From NCBI RefSeq assembly GCF_023091745.1, contig NC_068922.1, positions 32,654,501-32,718,500 on the forward strand: DNA of 64,000 nt. Direction: 5' to 3'. The DNA comes from Budorcas taxicolor (Eukaryota > Chordata > Mammalia > Artiodactyla > Bovidae). Under the pieces are notes generated by a model. It was not told the DNA's origin and searched no databases. It worked only from the letters and a program-made list of their open reading frames with translations. This document shows, one piece after another, positions 35,615-47,804 of this stretch. The position numbers were made by a program, and so were the translations under genes. Each line of letters begins with the position of its first letter. Positions within the stretch are counted from its first letter, which is position 1.

Positions 35615-35870
35615 GATTACCGCACAGGGGCTACGAATATAGACTCTCGGGAGTTCTGGGTTCAAATTGCAGCTTCATCACTTTTAGGAACAATATAGCC
35701 TTAGATAAACAATCTACCCATGATTCTTTTTTTTTTTTTGCATCAACAAAAGTGGGAGAGTATCCTCTCCACTGAAGTTTTTAGAATGATTTAATGAGTT
35801 AATCCGGGTAATGAGATAATGCTAAGGGCATGCCTGGCACTTGGTAAGCAACCGATACATGCTAAGTTAG
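35615..35870 (+). repeat. MIR SINE
   Basis: GTTCTGGGTTCAAATTGCAG, GAGTTAATCCGGGTAATGAG and GCATGCCTGGCACTTGGTAA follow the MIR consensus order; interrupted by a T-run at about 35729. Confidence 0.65.
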
Positions 35871-35989
35871 GTAGGTGCAGAATTAAAATGAATGATCAGC
35901 TATACCCCAATAGAAAATAAATAAAAAGTTTAAAGAGAAAAATGAACGATTAAGTGCCCTAACATTTCTTGATTGAAAATATGGTCTAT

Positions 35990-36180
35990 ATTGTGGCTCA
36001 GCTGGCAAAAGAATCCACCCGCAATGTGGGAAACCTGGGTTCGATCCCTGGGTTGGGAAGATCCCCTGGAGAATGGAAAGGCTACCCACTCCAGTATTCT
36101 GGCTTGGATAATTCCATGGACTGTATAGTCCATGAGATCGCAGAGTCGGACACACACGACTGAGTAACTTTCACACTTCA
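35990..36180 (+). mobile_element. Bov-tA SINE, head slightly truncated
   Basis: TTGTGGCTCAGCTGGCAAAA, box B GGTTCGATCCCTGGG, body with CTGGCTTGGATAATTCCATG and a TTTCACACTTC tail. It sits only about 100 nt before exon 10. Confidence 0.85.
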
Positions 36181-36276
36181 GTTCACATATCATATTTGGA
36201 TGAGTTTGGGGTATGCATTTCTCTCCCCTTTTATTCAGTGAATAACCTCAGATCTTCTGTTCTTTTTCGCCAACAG

Positions 36277-36386
36277 GATTTCCATCACAAGAGTCACCGC
36301 CGACATCTCACTGGCCAAACGCTCTGTCTTAAACAATCCCAGTAAGCATGCAATAATAGAAAGATCCAACACGAGGTCAAGCTTAG
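36277..36386 (+). CDS. CACNB2: CACNB2 exon 10: GK-like domain
   Basis: 110 nt, completing CG|G (Arg) and leaving one G: ISITRVTADISLAKRSVLNN, then PSKHAIIERSNTRSSL. The acceptor is TTTTTCGCCAACAG and the donor GTAAGTGT. The segment from SVLNNPSKH on is the start of the classical beta-interaction region of beta subunits, later shown to be mainly structural within the GK fold. Confidence 0.97.
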
Positions 36387-37222
36387 GTAAGTGTGTCCAT
36401 CGCCGATGAGCTGAAGCCATTTAAACCTTTTTTGCTGAGGCTGCCAGTGAGCAGATCTGACTAGATGATAATTCCATGTGTCAGAGTGCATAGGCAAAAG
36501 AGACAGGTGTCAGCAGTAGCCACTGCTACTGTCTTAGTGATTTAACGGTATGGAAGGATTTGTTTTGAAAGGTTTTGAGTTAAAAATTCCACAGGCTGTC
36601 AGCATGAATGTATTGGATGGTGTCTGTTTTCACTAACATGAGCTTTGGTGTCTATAGACTCTAAATAAACTCCTCGCTTTGACAACAGTGTTGTCACAAG
36701 CAAAGTCATTAATATCTTTAAGGCTCAGTTTCTGTTACTGAATCAAACTCGGCTCTGCTCACCTGCAGGCAGTGAAGCCAGGCTACTGATGCAAGGTTGT
36801 GGTGAAGGAAAGGGCATTTCTTGCAGGTGCCAAACAAGGAGAACAGGCAGCTCATGTTCAAATGCTCTGAACTCCCTGATGGCTTCAGGGAAGGGGCTTT
36901 AAAGGCAGTGTGAGCGAGGGGGCTGCAGGGGAGAAGATCAGCTCGTGCACAGTTCTAGGATTGGTTGGCATCAAGATGAAGTCTCAAGCATCATCAACCT
37001 TCTGGTTTCAATCAGTCTAGCTTCTCTGTTCTTATGGTCAGCAGTTTTCATCTGGTGGGGGTCTGCTTCCTGTAAAAACAATTTAGGAATGTGTATCTGG
37101 CCTTTATATCTTTCAAGAACTGGGAGTTTGTTGTTTCTGCTATGTGGCTGCTTTATAGTCTAAATCGTTACTAGTTTCCCAGCCCAACAGCTATTCTTTG
37201 CTTCTACATTTTCACATTTCTC

Positions 37223-39423
37223 AATCATTAACTTTTTTTTTTAAACAATGTTGTGATAGTTTCAGGTGGAAAGCAAAGGAACTCAGCCGTAAATATACAC
37301 GTATCCATTCTTTCCCAAACTCCCCTCCCATCTAGGCTGCCGCATTACACTGAACAGAGTTCCCCATGCTATGTAGTAGGACCTTGTTGTTTTTCCATTT
37401 TAAATATAGCAGTGTGTACATGTCAATCCCAAACTCCCTAACTATCCTTTCTCCCAACCCTTCCCACTGGCACCCATAAACTTGTTCTCTAAGTCTGTGA
37501 GTCTCTTTTGTAAATAAGTTTGTATGTATCATTTAAGATTCCATGTATAAGGGATGTCATACAGTATTTCTCCTTCTCTGACTTACTTCACTCAGTATGA
37601 CAATCTCTAGGTCTATCCATGTTGCTACAAATGACATTATTTCATTCTTTTTTTATGGCTGAGTAATATTCCATTGTATATATGTACCACATTTTATTTA
37701 TCCATTCCTCTGTGGATGGACATTTAGGTTGCTTCCATGTCTTGGCTGTTGTAAGCAGTGCTGCAATGAATATTGAGGTGCACGTATTCTTTTGTACCAT
37801 GTTTATCTCCACATGTGTGTCCAGGAACGGGATTGCAGGGTCATATGGTAGCTCTGTTATGAGTTCTTAAAGGAACCTCCTTGCTGTTCTCCATAGTGGC
37901 TGCACCAATTTACATTCCCACCAACAGTGTAGGAGGGTTCCCTTCTCTCCACACCCTCTACAGCATTTATTGTTTGTGGGTTTTTGATGATAGCCATTTT
38001 GACTGGTGTGAGTTGATACTTCATTTTAGTTTTGATTTGCATTACTCTCATAATGACTAATTGCCGGGGTCCAGCCCCAGTGGATCCAGGGTGATTCGAA
38101 GCGGGGACGGCATAGGCGAGGAAAAAATTTATTTATTTATAAATATAAGATTAGATTAGGAAGAAATAGTGTCGCAGGAAAATTAAGTGGAGAAAAGAGG
38201 CTGAATAACTTGGTTTACGTGGAAAGCCAATAAAGTTCCAGACAAGGAACCTGCACCATCTACATTAGGCCGCCAGCATCCTCTTGAATAGCGGGGGGTG
38301 CCCCACCTTGGGCTCCCTCTCGCGTGGATCTTAGAAGCTGGGGCAAGTAAGTAGACATGGCAAGCCTCCACGCCCCAGATGGGAATTCAGCCAGAAATTA
38401 GAGTAAAGAGAAGACACGGGGGAAACCAGTCCTTCCAATGACTGGCCCCCCCTCTATTGTCCTTCAAGGCCTTTTATACTTTTGATTATACATAGAGATC
38501 AATGGGTAATACAAAGTTATGCAGCGTTAGCAGCCTAGACTCTTATCAAAACCAGGCTTTTCTCTCTGCATACCTGTCTTAGGTAATTTATATCATCTTC
38601 CGGCCAAAAGGGCCAATTAACATTTTACAGCCTTTTTTTCTGATAAGGGTTTGTCAACCAGGAGACTTATCTGTGTTGTTCTTCCCAAAGTCTGGTGCCA
38701 CTCTCAGAAAGCACTAAAGTTACATTCTTACATAGCAAAGATACAGCAACTTATAACAAGTAAAAGGAGTACAGTGATTTATAACAAAAGTAATTAACTC
38801 AAAAGTCTAGTGTTGCTAACATCAAAACTATTATATATCTTTTTCCATATCCCATTTACATTGATTAACATCCTCCCAGGTGCCTAAAAGATAAAGAATA
38901 TGGAGGCTTGGCAGCAATCATTGAGTCAACAGTGAAATCCGTCACCAGTATGATTTTTAGCTCTTTAGAAAAGGCTCTGTATCTTTAAGATGTTTTAAGC
39001 TTTGTGCCTCTCGTGGTTGGGGGGCTGTAAGCAATTCACAAGCTGTAAGAGGTCCAGCTGTTAGGCAAGCTAGAGAGTTATCAGAGGGGGTTTGAACTGA
39101 AACGTCCCTTTTAAATGCAGAAGACTAAAGCCCTGAGTTAACTTTTTCCAGAGAGTGTCAGAAGAGTGGAAAAGTACAATACAAGAAGGCAGGCATATTC
39201 TTATTTTGAGGGGTACATGCTCAGGAGATACCAGTGGGAAAACCTGAGGCCTGACTCGCCTTGCCCATCAGGCCTCTGCCATATGACCTTGTGGGATTCC
39301 TCACGCTGGCTCCCGGCAACTAATGTTGAGCATCTTTTCATGTGCCTCTTGGCCATCTTTATGTCTTCCTTAGAGAAATGTCTATTTAGGGCTTCTGCCC
39401 ATTTTTTGCCCAAATCATTAACT
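37223..39423 (-). mobile_element. L1 3' portion split by a solo LTR, with target duplication
   Basis: Minus-strand L1 starting at the poly-T of 37234-37242. It runs through the 3' UTR and the end of ORF2 to 38061, is interrupted by the LTR, and ends at 39412. The flanking duplication AATCATTAACT is perfect (37223-37233 and 39413-39423). The L1 itself is about 0.9 kb, 5'-truncated. Confidence 0.88.
38062..39318 (-). mobile_element. Solo LTR of an endogenous retrovirus (class II-like)
   Basis: Begins TGCCGGGGTCC and ends GGCTCCCGGCA, so it has the TG...CA retroviral ends with inverted termini. It is flanked by a perfect 6-bp duplication ACTAAT (38056-38061 and 39319-39324). Six bases is the usual duplication size of class II (beta-retrovirus-like) elements. 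No gag, pol or env sequence is present, so this is the LTR left by recombination. Orientation is inferred from AATAAATAAA on the minus strand about 70 nt from that strand's 3' end and is uncertain. Confidence 0.8.
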
Positions 39424-39850
39424 CTTAAGCCAGCTTTTTGAGACTTAGGGAGGTCTGGGAGACTAAAGCAAAAAAGTCTTTTATTTCAAAGGACAAGGAC
39501 TCAGGGACTTGGATATGGTGTCATTTCATCTAAACCCAAAAAGAGAGAGAGAGAGGAATGATACTAGCTACCTTGTGGAATTACTGGAAAGAGTAAACAT
39601 AGTACGACTTCCATAAATGATGGCTATAACCCCAAATCCCTTCATACTCGGGTTATATCAGTAATTATATCAGTATCAGCATTTTCGTTTCATTTGTAAA
39701 AACAATTTGGAGATTTTAGTTAACACATCTGCAGGTTTGTGTTCGAATCCTGTTTATTATCAAGTACTAATTTGATCAAATGAAATGGCTTTGGCAACTA
39801 TTCCATCTATTTGGCATTAATGGCTGCTACACATGTAACTTACTATTAGG

Positions 39851-40025
39851 GTTTTTTTTTATATTTATTTACTTGGTTGCACTGGGTCTTAGTTATGGCA
39901 TGAGGAATCTTCAGTCTTCATTTTGGCATGCAAAATCTTTTAGCTGCAGCATGGAAATTCTTAGTGCAGCACGTGGGATCTTGTTCTTGGATCAGGGATC
40001 GAACCCGGGCCCCCTGTGTTGAGGG
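39851..40025 (-). mobile_element. CHR-type SINE
   Basis: The + strand reads TTGCACTGGGTCTTAGTTAT ... GGGATCGAACCCGGGCCCCC, the mirror of the CHR head and box B; T-rich tail at 39851. Confidence 0.78.
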
Positions 40026-40732
40026 CTTCTGTCTGTATCTTCCCCATGAAACGAGTAGGGTGAGCATGAGGACACAGATGTGAAGGACAGCACATCTTCC
40101 CGCTCATGTTTCACAGGGAAGATATGGACAGAAGCTACTAGATGTGGCTGCAGACAGTTAACACTCGTGTCAGTGGTTGATGAGTCCTGGAAAAAGACAC
40201 AGGCCAACAGGTGGAGAGTAGGCCGAGGACGAGGGTATGATTTTATGTGAGGAAGTCAGGAGAGGCCTCTCCGAGGAGGTGACCTTTTAGCAGAATCATT
40301 TGTGTTATGAATTCTTTATCCTGGCAGCTACCCGAGAGAAGAGAGAAGTTCTGGGCAGAGCGGGGGAGTAGGTGCAAAGGTCCTGAGGCAGAAGCATGTC
40401 CAGTGGGCTGAAGAGGGAGCAGGACAGCCGGTATGACTGGAGTGGAATGATGAGGGTGTGAGATCAGAGAGGTGGTGGAGGGCCGGACTGGGTCGCACTC
40501 TCAGGCCTTTAACTGTGGATGTGATAGGAAGAGGCATGGAAGCAGAGGGGTGGCACAAGGTGACTAACATTCCAGGAGGATCTCTGATGGCAAATGTGGA
40601 GAAGGGAAAAGCAACAGACAGGAGAGAGGTGAGAGGGAAATTAGGATTCTGTTGTTCTGCCGAAGCAGCTTCAGAGAGAAATAGTGCATTCTGTAGATGA
40701 GTAGGTACGTACTGAAACCGGCGCCTCTACAA

Positions 40733-41150
40733 GCTGATGGGATACAGAGAACAGACTAGTTACCAGTGGGAAGAGGGCAGAGGGTGGAGGCAAGATTAGG
40801 GGAGGAGATTGAGGTGCAAACTATTAGGTATAAAATAAGCTACAAGGATGTATTGTACAACATGGGAAACAGAGCTAACATTCAAATATTCATTTACTGG
40901 GCTGCACTGGGTCTTAGCTGTGGCACACTGGATATTCAGTCTTGGTTATGGCATGCAGGATCCTTACTTGTAACATGTGGGATCTGATTCCCTGACCAGG
41001 GATCAAACCCAGGCCCCCTGCATTGGGAGCATGGAGTCTTAGTCACTGGACTTCCAGGCAAGTCCTTAGAGCCAGTATTTTATAACTACAAATGGAATAT
41101 AATCTTGAATCACCCTGTTGTACATCCGTGCACCTTATATAATGCGGAAA
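40733..41150 (+). mobile_element. L1 3' UTR interrupted by a CHR SINE
   Basis: L1 text ACAAGGATGTATTGTACAAC before, and CAGTATTTTATAACTACAAA plus CACCCTGTTGTACATCCGTG after, the insert at 40884-41066. Confidence 0.65.
40884..41066 (-). mobile_element. CHR-type SINE inside L1
   Basis: Minus strand head AAGGACTTGCCTGGAAGTCC, box B GGTTTGATCCCTGGT, tail towards 40884. Confidence 0.75.
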
Positions 41151-41198
41151 TTGTCCTAGAGTTTTCTCCTTCATGTTCCCCATCTCTTTGCAACCCCA

Positions 41199-41402
41199 TG
41201 GTAAAGAATCTGCCTGCAATGCAGGAGACCCAGGTTCGATCCCTGGGTCAGGAAGATGCCCTGGAGAAGGGAATGGCTACCCATTCCCGTATTCTGGCCT
41301 GGAGAATCCCACGGACAGAAGAGCCTGGCAGGCTACAGTCCATGGGGTCGCCAAGAGTCAGACACGACTAAGCAGCTGACACTTCCACTTCACTTTCACT
41401 TT
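41199..41402 (+). mobile_element. Bov-tA SINE, head truncated
   Basis: Starts inside the tRNA-like part (CATGGTAAAGAATCTGCCTG), box B GGTTCGATCCCTGGG, body to GTCAGACACGACTAAGCAGC and a CTTCACTTTCAC tail. Confidence 0.85.
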
Positions 41403-42040
41403 TCACAGCAACTATACTGCGATTTTTTTTAAGTGGTGCCTTTAGAAGTATCCCTTCAGCAGAGTTGGGTTGTGGCAAGACTTGGACAGGAGGTCACCTA
41501 GGGGACTTGTCATCCATCATTCAGGTTAGAGAATAAGAGAAGCTGTAAATTAGTGACAGAGGGAAGGAGAAGACTGGCAGGAATCCAGAGGTGAGAGTCA
41601 GGATTTCTCTACTGGATGGAGAACATGAAGGAGAAAACCCCAGGATGATTTCTGCGTATTTGCTTTGAGGAAGATGGTATTATTCTGGGGATAAGGGGCT
41701 CAGGATGAGGAAGTCACAGAGGGCAGGGATCTGGGGAGGGGGTGAAAAATGACAGCTCCATTTGTGCACATGTTGGATTTGTAATACTGTGGAACATCCA
41801 GATATCCAGCAGGAAGCTGTGCACACGAAGCTGGAACTTCCAGAGAGGGCGGGGCTTAACACACAGTGGACTCTCAACATTCACAGGTGTCATAGTCTAT
41901 GAAGTCACAGCAAATACTGAATTCGTGAATTCAGGGGAAATGCAGGGTTAGGTTCCTGCAAGCCCCTGGTCCCCACATTTTCATCCACTGACCTGCACAT
42001 CACCTGGTTGCATCATTTTTCTATTTAAAGACTCCTTACT

Positions 42041-42390
42041 GGATAACCCTGGGTTCGATCCCTGGGTTAGGAAGATCCTGTGGAGAAGGGAATGGCAACC
42101 CACTCCTGTACTCTTGCCTAGAAAATTCCACGGACAGAGGAGCCTTGTAGGCTACAGTCCATGGGGTCGCAAAGAGTCGGACACAACTTAGTGACTTCAC
42201 TTCACTTCACTTTTACTGGATAATCCTAAGTTCGATCCCTGGGTTGGGAAGGTCCTCTGGAGAGGGAATGGCAACCCACTCCAGTATTCTTGACTGGAGA
42301 ATTCCATGGACAGAGGAGCCTGGTGGGCTACAGTCCATGGGATTGCAAAGAGTCAGACACAACTGAGCAACTAACACAGACACACATTAT
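42041..42390 (+). mobile_element. Two head-to-tail Bov-A/Bov-tA units
   Basis: Both units start with GGATAA(C/T)CCT followed by a box B-like GTTCGATCCCTGGG and end with the GTC(G/A)GACACAACT block; the offset is 177 nt. TTCACTTCACTT joins them. Confidence 0.75.
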
Positions 42391-42716
42391 TTGATAGATA
42401 CTGTTGATCCCCTAAACATGTAACTCACAACTACCAGCTCTACAAATCATGCCTGGATTAAGCTTATCAAAGATTTTTCTCCGTAAGAAATACTTTAGCC
42501 TTCTTGCCTTTAGAAACACTAGACAGTACTTCAACCCTACACATGGAGGCTGTTTTAAAAGGCACAAAAACAAGAAGAATGTGATACATCATAAGAGGAA
42601 CACGTATTTACAGCATGAGAGGTGAAACCGGAGGGCACAGCTTCAGCTTGTGTGACTGCAGCTGAGAATGTGGCTGTTGGGGGCTCCAGTGTCCTGAGCG
42701 CCTGCAAAAGCCTCTC

Positions 42717-42870
42717 TTTAAAAAATGTTTTTAATATTTATTTACTTATGTGGCTGCATCGAGTCTTAGTTGTGACATGGGATGTCTGGTTGCAACATGT
42801 GGGATCTAGTTCCCTGACCAGGGGTCGAACCCGGGCCCGCACCTGCATGGGGAGCACAGAGGGACAGGAA
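42717..42870 (-). mobile_element. CHR-type SINE
   Basis: Poly-T start (AAAAAATGTTTTTAATATTT), ATGTGGCTGCATCGAGTCTT and GGGGTCGAACCCGGGCCCGC on the + strand. Confidence 0.7.
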
Positions 42871-43589
42871 ACCATGGGAAAGATGGATCCCACTGAGGAG
42901 TGAGAAGGGTTCATGTCCCACATGCTACAGAAAGGTCAGAAAAGACAAGGTTGGCCAAATGCATTGACCTTGCTGACCGGGAATGTCCATCCTTAGACAG
43001 GTTTGTTTCTGCTCAAACAAAGCAGGGGGATTCAGAGGGCAGAGTCCTTAGACCATGTGGAAGGTGGCCTGGGGCCAGAGCCCACCCTGAGGATGGGTGG
43101 GAATCCACCCAGGCACACAGGTCATCTGGTCACCTAGGAAACGCAACGTGCACGTGCGCTGTCTGTAGTTTTGAAAGAAGGGGAGTATGTTATGTGTGTT
43201 TTGTCTTTAATTCTTTATAAGTACAAGGATTTTTAGTTTTTCCTAGGGTAGAGCAAGGAATAGGTGATTTTACAGAGAAAAAATTTAGTGGTAGGAGAAT
43301 GATCAGAGGATTTCCCCCTCCCCCCACCAATAAAACATGTTGAATAATACGTTATGGGTTTGATGTGGAGCCTATAGGAAAGATTCTTATTTTGTACAAA
43401 ACTGGCCCTTTAGTACTCCAGGTATGTAACTATATATACATGTGTAGACACTCGTGAAGATTGTGCATAGTTCTAAATGCTGCCATTTCTTCTGATTTGT
43501 AAATGTCGCCATCTTTATTTAATTCTTCTTGCTTTTCTTAGATCTTTCCGATTCTTCTTACTGATTTTAACCTGGCAATTATTTAGTCT

Positions 43590-43715
43590 TTGTATCCATT
43601 TCCCATCTCTAAAATGGTGATACTACCAAGATACCTACTAGGATTATTGTGAGAAGCACATGAAGTAGTTTGTGGCATGTAGTAGATCAGTTAATGGTGG
43701 CTGCTGTTATTAGTA
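43590..43715 (+). repeat. MIR remnant
   Basis: CCCATCTCTAAAATGGTGAT and ACCTACTAGGATTATTGTGA follow the MIR 3' half. Confidence 0.55.
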
Positions 43716-43851
43716 GTCTTATTTCTAATTTTTTAAACAGTGCATAGTTTATATAATTCTTTTACTCATTAAAGTATATAAGATATTAATTTAGATCTGA
43801 TAGAAGAAATATATCCTAGAACTGAAAATTTTAGTAAGTAGTAAGTACATA

Positions 43852-44050
43852 GCCAGCATGTGCTCAGTCATATCTGAGTCCCTGCGACCCCATGGAATGT
43901 AGCCCTGGCCAGGCTCCTCTGTCCATAAATTTTCCAGGCAAGAATACTGGAGTGGGTTGCCATTTCCTACTCCAGGGATCGAACCCACAAATCTCACATC
44001 TCCTGCACTGGCAGGCAGATTCTTTACCAACTGCCCCACCTGGGAAGCCC
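43852..44050 (-). mobile_element. Bov-tA SINE
   Basis: Minus strand head GGGCTTCCCAGGTGGGGCAG; body with CAACCCACTCCAGTATTCTT to GACTCAGATATGACTGAGCA. Confidence 0.85.
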
Positions 44051-45162
44051 AGTAAGTAAATAGACAAATTAAAAAACAAACCAATTTCTATGTAGCACAT
44101 TCTTCTCAGTCTGCACAATGGGTTCTCTGTAATGTTGCCTTTTTTTTTTTTTAAGAATATTAGCATTTCAAAGATCTAGGTCAAATTAAATCAGTGCCAA
44201 TGTTGTAGTGCTTGTGAAACAGCTGGAGACTGTATGCTAGAGGAAAGTTTGGGGCCAGAGAGGATGCCTAAGAATTTTTTTCAAGCATTATTTATTATCC
44301 TGGAAGTGCTTTGAGCCCAAGGGCAGGTAGGGCTGAATGCAGGGGGTGGGGGTAGTTTATATTAAAAGCATCTCTTTCTTGTATACACTTAGTAAAAACT
44401 AAATTTGAGAAAACTGACCTAAAACTTAATAGATGAGATCAACTGCAGCAATTATTTAGGAAAGGATGAACAATCCAGTACATTGAAGATATGATGTAAT
44501 AGGTAAAAATTTACTTTATACTTGAGCTTTTCGAAAACCTTCATTACATAAACAAAAGTATAGTATGTTGCATTTGGAATTGATTATATCAATATGCCAC
44601 CGTATGGCATGAAGGAAAAAACCATAAAAATTTTGCAGCTTTATGTACATCATCAGATTTTCAGAGTGGTATAGGGCTTCTTTGCATGTATGGATGTCTT
44701 TATATGGGCTCATAAAAGTTCTCACTTTTTTTCTCAGTAGTAATATTGGTCAGGCATCATAAGTTAAAATGTGTATTAGCTGTGCACACAAATATGCACT
44801 TCTATACCTTATAGAAGTAAAAACACCATTTGAATTGAAATAGTAAAAGATCCTGTAATACAGTTATTTGCCAATTCCAAATCCAAACTTTAATAAATAA
44901 TAAACTTAGATAATTAACTATTGCTTTATAAAATAATTCACCTTAGTGTCTTTAACCCGCCCAAGTTTATACTGTCTGTAACTGTGGTTTGGTTTTATCC
45001 CAAGTAGTTTTCTAGGAACAAGTCAATTTAGGAGAATATGCTACATCTTTGCACACATTTATACACAACTGTGCTTCACTGTCACACAAGAGCAAACACT
45101 GTACTGAAAGTAGGAAAATACAAGCAAATAAGAGAGTAAAGGAAGTGAAGCTAGATGTAGTT

Positions 45163-46262
45163 CAGTTCAGTTGAGTCGCTCAGTCGTGTCCAACTCTGCG
45201 ACCCCATGAATCGCAGCACGCCAGGCCTCCCTGTCCATCACCAACTCCCAGAGTCCACCCAAACTCATGTCCATTGAGTCAGTGATGCCATCCAACCGTC
45301 TTATCCTCTGTCACCCCCTTCTCCTCCTGCCCTCAATCTTTCCCAGCATCAGGGTCTTTTCAAATGAGTCAGCTCTTTGCATCAGGTGGCCAAAGTATTG
45401 GAGTTTCAGCTTCAACATCAGTCCCTCCAATAAACACCCAGGACTGATCTCCTTTAGGATGGACTGGTTGGATCTCCTTGCAGTCCAAGGGACTCTCAAG
45501 AGTCTTCTCCAACACCACAGTTCAAAAGCATCAATTCTTTGGCGCTCAGCTTTCTTTATAGTTCAACTCTCACATCCATACATGACCACTGGAAAAACAA
45601 TAGCCTTGACTAGGCGGACCTTTGTTGACAAAGTAATGTCTCTGCTTTTTAATATGCTGTCTAGGTTGGTCATAACTTTCCTTCCAAGAAGTAAGAGTCT
45701 TTTAATTTCATGGCTGCAGTCACCATCTGCAGTGACTTTGGAGCCCAGAAAAATAGTCAGTCACTGTTTCCACTGTTTCCCCATCAGTTTGCCATGAAGT
45801 GATGGGACCAGATGCCATGATCTTAGTTTTCTGAATGTTGAGCTGTAAGCCAATTTTCTCACTCTCCTCTTTCACTTTCATCAAGAGGCTCTTTAGTTCC
45901 TCTTCACTTTCTGCCATAAGGGTGGTGTCATCTGCATATCTGAGGTTATTGACACTTCTCCCGGCAATCTTGATTCCAGCTTGTGCTTCCTCCAGCCCAG
46001 CGATTCTCATGATGTCCTCTGCATATAAGTTAAATAAGCAGGGTGACAATATACAGCCTTGACGCACTCCTTTTCCTATTTGGAACCAGTCTGTTGTTCC
46101 ATGTCCAGTTCTAATTGTTGCTTCCTGACCTGCATAGAGGTTTCTCAAGAGGCAGGTCAGGTGGTCTGGTATTCCCATCTCTTTCAGAATTTTCCACAGT
46201 TTGTTGTGATCCACACAGTCAAAGGCTTTGGCGTAGTCAATAAAGCAGAAATAGACATTTTT
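45163..46262 (-). mobile_element. BovB (RTE) LINE, 1.1 kb, 5'-truncated, with target duplication
   Basis: Reverse-oriented BovB bounded by a perfect 12-bp duplication CTAGATGTAGTT (45151-45162 and 46263-46274). On the minus strand an open stretch from 46214 to 45720 reads reverse-transcriptase palm sequence, including GVRQGCILSPCLFNLYAEDI and the catalytic motif LRYADDTTLMA. It breaks near 45750. The C-terminal tail (45499-45311) is in another frame, and the element ends with GTTCAGTTCAG repeats. It lacks the endonuclease part and cannot act autonomously. Confidence 0.93.
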
Positions 46263-46781
46263 CTAGATGTAGTTGGCATTTGGTTGTAGTTGGGAGGAGA
46301 GGAATTCATTCACTTTGTATATTAGCAACCAGGTGGTCAAATAAAAATGTTTACAGCTTGGTAGATGTTTTTAGCCCAGTGGAACAGTCAGCTGAGATAA
46401 CTTGTTAACAGTTGGTCTCTTCCTCCTTATCCTGGTGGACCTGTTGTGTCTCTGGACTATGGTGATGGATACAGGAAACCACACATGTGATAAAACTGAA
46501 TAGAACTCAGTACACATACACACACACAGATGAGTACATAAATCTCAGGCAATCTGAGTAAGACGGATAGGTTGTATTAATACTGATATCCTGGTTGTCA
46601 TGTTGCACTATAGTTTTCCGGGATGTTCCCATTGAGGTATACTAGGTAATAAAGTGTGCTGGGAGCTGTCGTTTCTTACAGCTGCTATGAATGTACAGTT
46701 GTCTCAGGAGGAGCATCAGTTAAAGAGTCCCTTAACAGGGACTATGGAACTGGGGTGACACACCTGATAGTGCGTCTCGCT

Positions 46782-46955
46782 CACTGGTTCTCAGGTGTGG
46801 TCTCCACAACAGCATCACTACTGGGAGCATTAGTTTGGAATGAGCCTTCGCAGGCTCCTGTTAAATCAGCAACTCTGGAGGCGGGGCCCTGCAGTCTGTT
46901 TCAACAAGCCTGCCAGGTGACTCTGCTGTGCGTGCCAGGGTTTGGGAACTACCGA
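46782..46955 (+). mobile_element. MER5A-type hAT-Charlie element
   Basis: CACTGGTTCTCAGGTGTGGT at the start, GGAGGCGGGGCCCTGCAGTC in the middle and GGTTTGGGAACTAC at the end match the MER5A order. Confidence 0.75.
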
Positions 46956-47433
46956 TCTTGTCATCACTGTGCAGTGAAGGATCTAAGGACCGCAGGAAGG
47001 GAAGGGATCCGTGTGGTGTAGGTAAGGCACCAAGAAATAAAGCTAAGGCTAGACCCTGGGCATCCAGACTGCTAGTCCAGGATTCCCTCCACTGAGCAGT
47101 GCGTGATGTGATTACATTTACTTGACCATCTGCCTTCTCTTAGGAAAAAAATTTATGGGCCTAGTGATCTTCTGAATCTCACTTCCTCCCTCCTCCTGAC
47201 CTAATTAATCATTACAGGCATAGCCATGTCTATATTAAGAAATTAACACTTTTTAAATTCCACAACATTGCTCTGCTGGCCCAGCTACACATCTCTCCAC
47301 CCAAAGGGAGTACTTCACCTATATATAGTTTGGCTGCCAAGTTCACGATTAATGTTTTTGAAGATTAAACGAATTTTTTCTACAACAGCAGCTTCTGTCT
47401 AATGTATGTATAGTCAACTAAAAAGGCAAATAT

Positions 47434-47804
47434 AAAGAGAAAATACATTGTATATTGTCAGATATACAGAATCTAGAAAAATGGTAGTGATGAACCTATT
47501 ATTGGCAGGGCAGGAATAGAGCCAGAGACGTAGAGACTTGGGGACACAGTGGGTGAAGGAGCGGGTGGGACAGATTGAGAGAACAGCGTTGACATGCATA
47601 CACTGCCATGCGTAAAACAGCCATCAGGAAGTTGCTGTACGGCACAGGGAACTCCGCGCGGTGCACTGTGACGACCGAGAGGGGTGGGATGGTGGGGCTC
47701 CAAGAGCAAGGGGTGGGAGTATACGTATAACTGATGCACACTGTCGTATAGCAGAAACCAACACAACGTTGTAAACCAATCATCCTCTAATTAAAAAGTT
47801 TTTT
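47434..47804 (+). mobile_element. L1 3' UTR copy with target duplication
   Basis: Ends GCAGAAACCAACACAACGTT, GTAAACCAATCATCCTCTAA and an A-rich tail. The duplication AAAAGGCAAATAT is perfect (47421-47433 and 47805-47817). Confidence 0.85.

Larger units (their letters stand above)
26797..36276 (+). other. CACNB2: Intron 9
   Basis: 9.5 kb containing BovB (28131), CHR (28638, 30000, 30966), Bov-tA (29443, 30770, 35990), Bov-A2 (31031), L1 (32074) and MIR/L2 remnants (35400-35870). 26820-28125 shows no clear repeat and no exon. 33240-34720 is pyrimidine-rich, probably old L1. Confidence 0.75.

Noticed and set aside
38062..39318. Endogenous retrovirus with coding genes
   Set aside because: Only an LTR is present; no retroviral coding sequence lies beside it, only L1.
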